Assembly: GCA_003219925.1 (NCBI GenBank)
Contig: QHQU01000155.1
Location: 1 to 5,927, forward strand
Source: Verrucomicrobiota bacterium
GTDB taxonomy: Bacteria; Verrucomicrobiota; Verrucomicrobiia; Chthoniobacterales; UBA10450
Direction: 5' to 3'
Length of the DNA: 5,927 nucleotides
The notes under the pieces are model-generated. The model did not search any database. It was not told the origin of the DNA and saw only the letters and a program-made list of their open reading frames with translations. Of the stretch, positions 1 to 5,105 are shown piece after piece. The first letter of the stretch is position 1. Every line of letters starts with the position of its first letter. A program made the translations under genes and the position numbers.

Positions 1-1670
1 ACATTAAGGCTGAATCGAAGGGACTGCCGTCCTGGGACTTGACGGCCAGACAGCTCTGTGATCTTGAGCTTTTCCTCAACGGAGGTTTTTCGCCTTTGCG
101 CGGCTTTATGACGAAGGCCGATTACGAACGCGTTTGCAACGAGATGCGGCTGGGGTCAGGTATTCTTTGGCCCATTCCAATTACGCTTGATGTAAGCGAG
201 GACTTCGCGAAATCACTCACTGCTGGTCGCAGCAAGATTGCTCTCCGGGATCCCGAAGGAGTGATGCTAGCCCTGTTGCACGTGGGAGAAGTGTGGAAAC
301 CCGATCGCCGCGCGGAAGCGCAGGCGGTATTCAATACTACCAGTCCCACCCATCCGGGCGTCTTCCATGTGCTTAACAAATCGAATCCATGGTACGTCGG
401 AGGCCGGCTTGAGGGCGTGCAGCGTCCTTCCAGCTATGATTTCAAAACATTGCGTTTGTCGCCTTCCGAATTGCGGCAGCAATTTGCCCGGCAAGGCTGG
501 CGCCGAATTGTCGCCTTTCAGACCCGCAATCCCATGCATCGGGCCCATGTTGAATTGACCTTCCGCGCATGCAAACAGGCTGAAGCAAGCTTGCTTATTC
601 ATCCGGCAGTGGGACTGACAAAGCCGGGTGACGTCGATTATTTCACGCGAGTCCGGTGTTACCAGGTAGTGCTGACGAAGTATCCGCGTGGAACCGCCAA
701 GCTTGCCCTCCTATCGCTAGCGATGCGTATGGCGGGGCCCCGGGAGGCAATTTGGCACGCCCTGATCCGAAAGAACTGTGGATGTTCGCACATGATCATC
801 GGTCGCGATCATGCCGGGCCGGGGAAGGATGCCAATGGAAAGGCGTTCTACGATCCGTATGCCGCTCAGGAATTGTTCCAAAAACACGAAGCGGAGATCG
901 GGGTAACGATGGTTCCCTTCCACAACATGGTTTATGTGGAGGACAAGGCCAAGTACCTGCCGGAGGATGAAGTTCCGCGCGACGCCCGGATCCTGAACCT
1001 TTCAGGCACGGAATTACGCCAGCGGCTAAATGAAGGGCGTCTTATCCCGGACTGGTTTACCTATTCCGAAGTCATACAGGAACTGCGGCGAAGCTTCCCG
1101 CCTCGCCACCAACAGGGGTTCACCGTTTTTTTTACTGGCTTATCCGGCGCCGGCAAATCAACCATCGCCAACGTCCTGCTGATCAAACTTCTCGAAATCG
1201 GGGGCAGGCCGGTTACGCTTTTTGACGGCGATCTGGTCCGCAAGCATCTCTCTTCCGAGCTCGGTTTTTCCCGCGAACATCGCGATCTCAACATCCGACG
1301 CATCGGGTACGTCGCTTCCGAGATCACCAAGAACCGTGGCATTGCCATCTGTGCTCCCATCGCTCCCTACGATGCCATGCGGAAAGAGGTGCGCAGCATG
1401 ATTGCACCGTTGGGTGGATTCATCATGGTGCATCTCTCGACCCCGGTTGAAGTTTGCGAAGAACGCGATCGCAAAGGTCTCTACGCCAAAGCCCGGGCCG
1501 GCATTATCAAGGAGTTTACCGGTATCTCCGATCCCTACGAAGAACCAACCGATGCGGACATCACCATCAATACGGCTGAACTCGCTCCCGACGAGGCGGC
1601 TCAGGAGATTATTCTTCATTTGGAAAGCGAAGGCTTCATCGGGAATCCGACTAATTCGCGCGTCAGTTGA
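1..1670 (+). CDS. sat/cysC: Bifunctional sulfate adenylyltransferase / adenylylsulfate kinase (Sat-CysC fusion), 5'-truncated by window edge
   Basis: The protein makes APS from sulfate and ATP, then phosphorylates it to PAPS in the cytoplasm. The frame is open to the left edge (first full codon at 3-5), and the residues before the TTG at 39 (KGLPSWDLTARQ) still match the family, so that TTG is internal and the true start lies upstream. About 555 residues are visible. The sulfurylase half shows NGGFSPLRGFM near its N-terminus, the nucleotide-binding QTRNPMHRAH (519-548), LAMRMAGPREA (about 717-749), GRDHAG (801-818) and SGTELRQRL (about 1002-1028). The kinase half follows directly, with Walker A GLSGAGKST (1137-1163), FDGDLVRKHL (1221-1250), DLNIRRIG, then RDRKGLYAKARAG and FTGISDPYE. 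All key kinase motifs are intact, so this is probably an active kinase, unlike the inactive C-terminal domain of fungal ATP sulfurylases. The domain order is sulfurylase first, as in Aquifex and the reverse of animal PAPS synthase. The stop codon is TGA at 1668-1670. Promoter and upstream partners are not visible. Confidence 0.96.
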   Translation, partial: IKAESKGLPSWDLTARQLCDLELFLNGGFSPLRGFMTKADYERVCNEMRLGSGILWPIPITLDVSEDFAKSLTAGRSKIALRDPEGVMLALLHVGEVWKPDRRAEAQAVFNTTSPTHPGVFHVLNKSNPWYVGGRLEGVQRPSSYDFKTLRLSPSELRQQFARQGWRRIVAFQTRNPMHRAHVELTFRACKQAEASLLIHPAVGLTKPGDVDYFTRVRCYQVVLTKYPRGTAKLALLSLAMRMAGPREAIWHALIRKNCGCSHMIIGRDHAGPGKDANGKAFYDPYAAQELFQKHEAEIGVTMVPFHNMVYVEDKAKYLPEDEVPRDARILNLSGTELRQRLNEGRLIPDWFTYSEVIQELRRSFPPRHQQGFTVFFTGLSGAGKSTIANVLLIKLLEIGGRPVTLFDGDLVRKHLSSELGFSREHRDLNIRRIGYVASEITKNRGIAICAPIAPYDAMRKEVRSMIAPLGGFIMVHLSTPVEVCEERDRKGLYAKARAGIIKEFTGISDPYEEPTDADITINTAELAPDEAAQEIILHLESEGFIGNPTNSRVS

Positions 1671-1729
1671 AGAGTTCGAACGAGAGCGACTACTTCTGCA
1701 GGTTGTTCTCTCGACATGAACGCAGAATA

Positions 1730-1746
1730 GCGAACGCGTAGTTCGC
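1730..1746 (+). terminator. Possible terminator hairpin downstream of sat/cysC
   Basis: A 6-bp stem GCGAAC (1730-1735) pairs with GTTCGC (1741-1746) around a 5-nt loop, followed by ATTTCTT. It lies 60 nt past the sat/cysC stop. The stem is short and the T tract is interrupted, so this is a weak candidate for an intrinsic terminator. The repeat just downstream could equally serve to end transcription from both sides. Confidence 0.25.
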
Positions 1747-1774
1747 ATTTCTTACCAAGACCCAAGGACCGCAG

Positions 1775-1841
1775 TTGTAGGACAGGCATTCCTGCCTGTC
1801 GAACCATTCCATCCTGGCAGGCGGGAGCGCCTGCCCTACAA
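1775..1841. repeat. 67-bp nested inverted repeat (REP-like palindromic element) between convergent genes
   Basis: The outer ends are TTGTAGG (1775-1781) and CCTACAA (1835-1841), which are perfect complements. Each half is itself a hairpin with 7-bp arms and a 6-nt loop: GACAGGC (1781-1787) with GCCTGTC (1794-1800), and GGCAGGC (1816-1822) with GCCTGCC (1829-1835). The two halves are also imperfect reverse complements of each other, so a two-armed cruciform or one long hairpin could form. The element fills the gap between the convergent sat/cysC and hflC genes, where it could act as a bidirectional terminator or RNA-stabilising structure. The structure is read directly from sequence. Membership in a dispersed REP-like family is inferred, since only one copy is present here. 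Confidence 0.75.
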
Positions 1842-1917
1842 TTCCGGCGATCGAATGGGGCTACACCTTTATTTAAAATGCGCTGGACCAAAAGTCGCTT
1901 GTTACCGACGATCAAGG

Positions 1918-2934
1918 CTACTGGGAGGGTCCCGGTGTCTTTGTCGGAACCAGCGGCGGTCCACTCATACTTTTGAGAACACGACCGAGATCGCTGTTGG
2001 TGGAAATGACCGCAGTGGTGTCGTGCTCGAAGGCGGAACGCGCGACGTCGAGGCTGCGCAGGAACAGGTAAAGGTCCTGCGCGTCGGGCGTGCTGTAGGC
2101 GTTGGCGTAAATACGCGCTGCTTCCGCGTCGGCCTCGCCTTCGATCTTCAACGCGTCGCGGTTGGCACTGGAAATAATTGACGCCACTTCGCTTTCTTTT
2201 TGTCCGCTGATGTTGGCCGCCTCGCCGTGGCCCTCGGAACGGAACCGCGCCGCGATCTGGTGGCGCTCGCTCGACATCCTCTCAATAATCTTCTCAGCTA
2301 CCGCCGGGTTGTACTTGCTGCGCTTGAATCGCTCATCCAGTAGTTCGATCCCAAAGTCGGCGATCTTTTGCCGGGTCCGTTCTGTAATTTGTTTCTCGAT
2401 CTCCCCTCGCCCAAGCTGAATATCTGGAAGTTTACTTGGTAGAACCGTGCCGCTTTTCTCCAATTCCGTATCGCGCAAAGGCTGTCGTCCCTTTGTTACT
2501 CGAATAATCTCGACCAGATCATGCGTAGCTACCGCCGTCCGCGTTTCGCTGCCGAGAATATCGTCCAGGCGGGAGAGAGCGCTCCGTTCGTCATTTAACC
2601 GGTTGTAGTAGAGAAGCGGATCGCTTATGCGCCAACGCGCGAAGCAATCGACGATGAGATAAAGCTTGTCTTTGGTCGGGCATTCCGTCGGCGGACCGTC
2701 CCAGGCCAGAACGCGTTTATCAAACCGGTTTACTTTATCGAAGAACGGGAGCTTCAACTTCAATCCCGGGGTAGTTTCAGTACGAATGGCTTTACCAAAG
2801 CGAGTAACAATCGCGTCTTCGTACTGGCGAACGATAAAGAGCATCGAACCCCACTTAAGTCCCGTTAGAATAAAGATGAGACCCAGTATCGCCATGGTGC
2901 GGGACTGCAAAATCCGGATCAGTCTTGGCGGCAT
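1918..2934 (-). CDS. hflC: SPFH-domain protein HflC (HflK/HflC membrane complex subunit)
   Basis: HflC forms a large membrane cage with HflK that associates with and modulates the FtsH protease in characterised bacteria. The 338 residues are close to the 334 of E. coli HflC. One membrane segment lies near residues 13-35. It is followed by the SPFH (band 7) domain with VTRFGKAI, PGLKLKLPFFDKV and the HflC-type stretch SRLDDILGSETRTAVATHDL (residues 121-140). Residues 210-275 form an Ala/Glu-rich helical region including ERMSSERHQIAARFRSEG and GEADAEAARIYANAY. The family motif LYLFLRSLD (about 288-296) comes next, then a short Pro-rich tail. The start is ATG, with AGGAAA nine bases upstream overlapping the hflK stop. 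It is the second gene of the hflK-hflC operon (13-nt gap) and probably translationally coupled. No ftsH, hflX or hfq is adjacent here. Confidence 0.94.
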   Translation of the reverse strand: MPPRLIRILQSRTMAILGLIFILTGLKWGSMLFIVRQYEDAIVTRFGKAIRTETTPGLKLKLPFFDKVNRFDKRVLAWDGPPTECPTKDKLYLIVDCFARWRISDPLLYYNRLNDERSALSRLDDILGSETRTAVATHDLVEIIRVTKGRQPLRDTELEKSGTVLPSKLPDIQLGRGEIEKQITERTRQKIADFGIELLDERFKRSKYNPAVAEKIIERMSSERHQIAARFRSEGHGEAANISGQKESEVASIISSANRDALKIEGEADAEAARIYANAYSTPDAQDLYLFLRSLDVARSAFEHDTTAVISTNSDLGRVLKSMSGPPLVPTKTPGPSQ

Positions 2935-2943
2935 ACTTAATAG

Positions 2944-2949
2944 TTTCCT
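2944..2949 (-). promoter_or_regulatory. hflC ribosome binding site overlapping the hflK stop codon
   Basis: On the minus strand AGGAAA sits nine bases before the hflC ATG. Its first two bases are the last two of the hflK TAG stop codon (2950-2948). The overlap implies that ribosomes finishing hflK cover or expose the hflC start, a common arrangement for equal production of two complex subunits. It also supports the ATG at 2934 as the real hflC start. Confidence 0.7.
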
Positions 2950-3943
2950 AACGCGTTGAGGGAGTCGATTCTGGATTCGTTAGCGGAAGCGTTTGCAAGA
3001 TGTTCTTCAGGCTGTCGTCCACGATTACCTTCTTTTGCAATGAGGGAAGGATTGTCTGCATTTGTTCCAGGTAAATTCGGCGCCGAGTAACATCTGGTGC
3101 CTTACGATACTCGGTTAGTAGAAGCGTGAACTTCTCCGCGTCACCTTTGGCCTGGTTTACCCGGTTAAAAGCGTAAGCTTCAGCTTGTTTCAGACGCTCC
3201 TTGGCTCGGCCGCTGGCATTCGGAACGGCATCATTATAGACGGCCCACGCCTGATTAATCGCGGTCTGCTTCTCTTGTTGCGCCTGGTTTACTTCGTTGA
3301 AAGCAGCCTGCACCACCGCCGGTGGCCGCACCGTGGCAAGCTGGACCTGTTGAATCTGAAGGCCGAGTTTGTAGTCGGAGCAAAGTTCAGCCAGGCGTTT
3401 GAGCGAGGCTGTTTCAATGTCGTGACGCCCAATGGTAAGCACTTCATCCACGGTGCGATCACCGATCACTTCGCGCATCACGCTTTCTGATAAATCGCGC
3501 AAGGTTTGCTCCGGCTCGCGCACCCCAAACAAATACATTTTTGGATCAGTAATTCGATATTGCACCACCCACGGCACCAGAGCGGTATTGAGATCACCCG
3601 TGATCATGGTTTCGGTGTCTTGGCCTTCCCGGTCGTGTTGGTAGGGGTTGGTGGCGCCAGGAGAGGAAAACCCAAACTCGAGTTTCAGGAGCCGTTGCGT
3701 TGGCACGATGACCAGTTCATCCACATACGGGATGACATACGTCAAACCGGGATCCTCGATTCCGGACAACGCGCCGAAGCGAAGCTTGACGCCTACGGAA
3801 TTCGTTGGAATCGAACGAAAGCCGAACAGGAGTGAGAACAGAGTCAGCGCTATTCCTACGCAGGCAATAATACCCAGCACAAACCGCACTGGTCTGATGC
3901 CAAAGCTGGGAGAGGCGGGCCCAGAGGAGCGAACGATTTGCAT
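2948..3943 (-). CDS. hflK: SPFH-domain protein HflK (HflK/HflC membrane complex subunit), short N-terminus
   Basis: HflK partners HflC in the membrane-anchored complex that surrounds FtsH in characterised bacteria. The 331-residue protein has a short N-terminal stretch, one membrane segment near residues 20-41, then the SPFH domain with SVGVKLRFG, PGLTYVIPYVDEL and ETMITGDLNT. These are followed by VQYRITDPKMYLFG, LSESVMREVIGDRTVDEVLT (about 151-170) and PPAVVQAAFNEVNQAQQEK (about 207-225). The C-terminal helical part ends with RRIYLEQMQ, all HflK-type features. E. coli HflK has 419 residues, and the difference is mainly the missing Gly-rich cytoplasmic region ahead of the membrane helix. Translation cannot start further upstream, because an in-frame TAG lies four codons before the ATG at 3943. 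No clear Shine-Dalgarno site precedes that ATG. It is the first gene of the operon, and its promoter in 3944-4136 is not recognisable. Confidence 0.93.
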   Translation of the reverse strand: MQIVRSSGPASPSFGIRPVRFVLGIIACVGIALTLFSLLFGFRSIPTNSVGVKLRFGALSGIEDPGLTYVIPYVDELVIVPTQRLLKLEFGFSSPGATNPYQHDREGQDTETMITGDLNTALVPWVVQYRITDPKMYLFGVREPEQTLRDLSESVMREVIGDRTVDEVLTIGRHDIETASLKRLAELCSDYKLGLQIQQVQLATVRPPAVVQAAFNEVNQAQQEKQTAINQAWAVYNDAVPNASGRAKERLKQAEAYAFNRVNQAKGDAEKFTLLLTEYRKAPDVTRRRIYLEQMQTILPSLQKKVIVDDSLKNILQTLPLTNPESTPSTR

Positions 3944-4140
3944 CCTGGATTTCGACTATGGGGCGGTCACCCAGATGCGGCAAGTTTTTCCCGGCCGTGC
4001 CCAAGGATGTTTGACTCCAATGGAAACAACGTCCGATCTCAATCTGAACGATGCATCTAAGCGAAAGAAGAATCGCTAAAATGAGACGGGCCGGGCACGA
4101 GAGCGATGATATTCCATCTTACGCACGAAGTGAGCGATGG

Positions 4141-4163
4141 ATCATATCGAGCATCGATATAAT
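4141..4163. promoter_or_regulatory. Candidate operator palindrome overlapping the pseudopilin -10 box
   Basis: The arms ATATCG (4144-4149) and CGATAT (4155-4160) form a perfect 6-bp inverted repeat around AGCAT. Allowing one mismatch, they extend to 9-bp arms spanning 4141-4163. The right arm runs into the TATAAT at 4158-4163, so a dimeric regulator bound here would block RNA polymerase. This is read from sequence alone, and the bound protein is unknown. Confidence 0.35.
4158..4163 (+). promoter_or_regulatory. Candidate -10 box (TATAAT) for the pseudopilin gene
   Basis: This is a perfect TATAAT with no recognisable TTGACA-like -35 at 16-18 bp upstream and no TGn extension, so it would need an activator or be a weak promoter. 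Transcription would begin near 4170, leaving a leader of roughly 33 nt before the ATG at 4203. That would exclude the earlier in-frame ATGs at 4137 and 4167. Confidence 0.4.
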
Positions 4164-4202
4164 GGCATGTCCAATGCTGCAAAAAACATAATTTCTAAAA
4201 TA

Positions 4203-4601
4203 ATGAGCACCCCACCACTAAACCAAAAAGGATTTACTCTTGTTGAGATCATGATTGTGGTCGCAATCATCGCCTTGCTTGCGGCCATCGCAGTGCCCGG
4301 ATTCATGCGCGCACGCAAGCGCTCACAGGCCAGCCGTATTTTGAACGATTTACGGATAATTGACTCAGCGCTTGACCAATACGCGATCGAGAACAACAAA
4401 AAGACTAACGACCCCGTTGCAGTGGCGGATTGGACCAGCTACGTTAAGAGAGGTTCTCCCCTATACAACACAGGCAATAGTATCTTCGGGACGCCGTATG
4501 GTTCACAGACGGTAGATCAACTTCCACAAGTCGCTTCAAGTGATTACAACGTATTGTCTGACGTTGCTGGGACAGGTTTCTGGTCACCCTACGGACCTTA
4601 G
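4203..4601 (+). CDS. Prepilin-like protein with N-terminal cleavage/methylation motif (type II secretion/type IV pilin-like pseudopilin)
   Basis: The 132-residue protein carries a class III prepilin signal. A short leader ends in QKG, and cleavage before FTLVE by a prepilin peptidase would give a mature protein with the conserved Glu at position 5. A hydrophobic helix of about 20 residues follows (IMIVVAIIALLAAIAVP), then a basic turn (RARKRSQ) and the helix LNDLRIIDSALDQYAIENN, which resembles GspG-like pseudopilins. The C-terminal part is rich in Gly, Ser, Tyr and Pro. There is no cysteine, so the disulfide loop of type IVa major pilins is absent. I chose the ATG at 4203 because it gives a normal 10-residue leader and lies downstream of a TATAAT box. 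In-frame ATGs at 4137 and 4167 would give leaders of 32 and 22 residues. No start has a clear ribosome binding site, though the leader is A/T-rich. No other secretion gene is nearby, so the protein either serves an apparatus encoded elsewhere or has a separate surface role. Confidence 0.88.
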   Translation: MSTPPLNQKGFTLVEIMIVVAIIALLAAIAVPGFMRARKRSQASRILNDLRIIDSALDQYAIENNKKTNDPVAVADWTSYVKRGSPLYNTGNSIFGTPYGSQTVDQLPQVASSDYNVLSDVAGTGFWSPYGP

Positions 4602-4665
4602 AAAATTGCGTTTCGTGCCGAGGGATTTGGTTCTACGAGGAAACGAACGCTAGAAACCCCCGACG

Positions 4666-5079
4666 GTGAAGAAATCTCTCCAAGCAAAGGACTACGCTGC
4701 GCTCGGTGCCTTCCGACATGCGATGCGGAAGCTTCTTCGCTTCAGCAAGGAACTGGTCGCCACTAGGGCAAAACTGACGACGGAACAATATGACGCTCTT
4801 CTCGCGATCAAAGGTAGTTCGGGCGCCAATGGCGTGACGGTTGGAGAGATAAGCGAGCAGCTCCAAGTGAAGCATCACACTGCCGTTAGTCTTCTCGACA
4901 GATTGGAAGCGCGAAAGTTAGCCACCAGGAAGCGGTCCACCGCGGACAAACGCAACGTCAACGTGCAATTAACGAAGGCCGGCGCTTCTCTCCTTGCGCG
5001 TCTGGCCGCGATTCATCACCGCGAACACCAGCAGCGTACTCCCGAAATAATCGACGCGCTACGGCGATTACGGGAATAA
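4666..5079 (+). CDS. MarR-family winged-helix transcriptional regulator
   Basis: This 137-residue DNA-binding protein probably acts as a dimeric repressor or activator. The N-terminal helix contains AFRHAMRKLLRFSKE, typical of the family's dimerisation region. The winged helix spans roughly residues 38-105. LTTEQYDALLAIKG opens it, VGEISEQLQ is the first DNA-binding helix, KHHTAVSLLDRLEARKL (69-85) the recognition helix region, and residues 86-103 with the conserved Asp-x-Arg (ADKR) form the wing. The C-terminal helix is rich in Arg, His and Glu. The start is GTG at 4666; an in-frame TAG at 4651 rules out a longer form and the next Met is already inside the first helix. No convincing ribosome binding site precedes it. 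There is no cysteine, so it is not a thiol-switch sensor like OhrR. It lies 64 nt after the pseudopilin gene in the same direction and converges on the hydroquinone reductase gene. Its ligand and targets cannot be read from the sequence. Confidence 0.93.
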   Translation: MKKSLQAKDYAALGAFRHAMRKLLRFSKELVATRAKLTTEQYDALLAIKGSSGANGVTVGEISEQLQVKHHTAVSLLDRLEARKLATRKRSTADKRNVNVQLTKAGASLLARLAAIHHREHQQRTPEIIDALRRLRE

Positions 5080-5105
5080 AGCAGACACAACACGCGAGAC
5101 GCGCG

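Noticed and set aside
39..41. TTG as the start codon of sat/cysC
   Set aside because: The frame is open upstream to the window edge, and the upstream residues match conserved ATP sulfurylase sequence.
1681..1713. CGAGAG/CTCTCG inverted repeat after sat/cysC
   Set aside because: The 6-bp stem with a 21-nt loop and no T tract is too weak to call a terminator.
1158..1748. 196-residue open frame on the minus strand opposite the APS kinase half
   Set aside because: It lies antisense to clearly conserved kinase motifs, shows no recognisable domain, and is explained by codon bias of the real gene.
4011..4016. TTGACT as a -35 box on the plus strand
   Set aside because: No TATAAT-like hexamer lies at 16-18 bp downstream, and it is over 180 bp from the pseudopilin start.
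3648..4079. 143-residue open frame on the plus strand opposite the start of hflK
   Set aside because: It mostly overlaps the conserved HflK membrane and SPFH coding region in antisense, and its sequence is low in hydrophobic core residues with no family resemblance.
4137..4202. Longer pseudopilin start at ATG 4137 or 4167
   Set aside because: They would give unusually long leaders with no membrane or leader features, and both ATGs lie upstream of the transcript start expected from the TATAAT box. They remain possible because no start has a clear ribosome binding site.
5093..5103. CGCG-AGA-CGCG hairpin between marR and the reductase gene
   Set aside because: A 4-bp stem with a 3-nt loop and no T tract is not a credible terminator.
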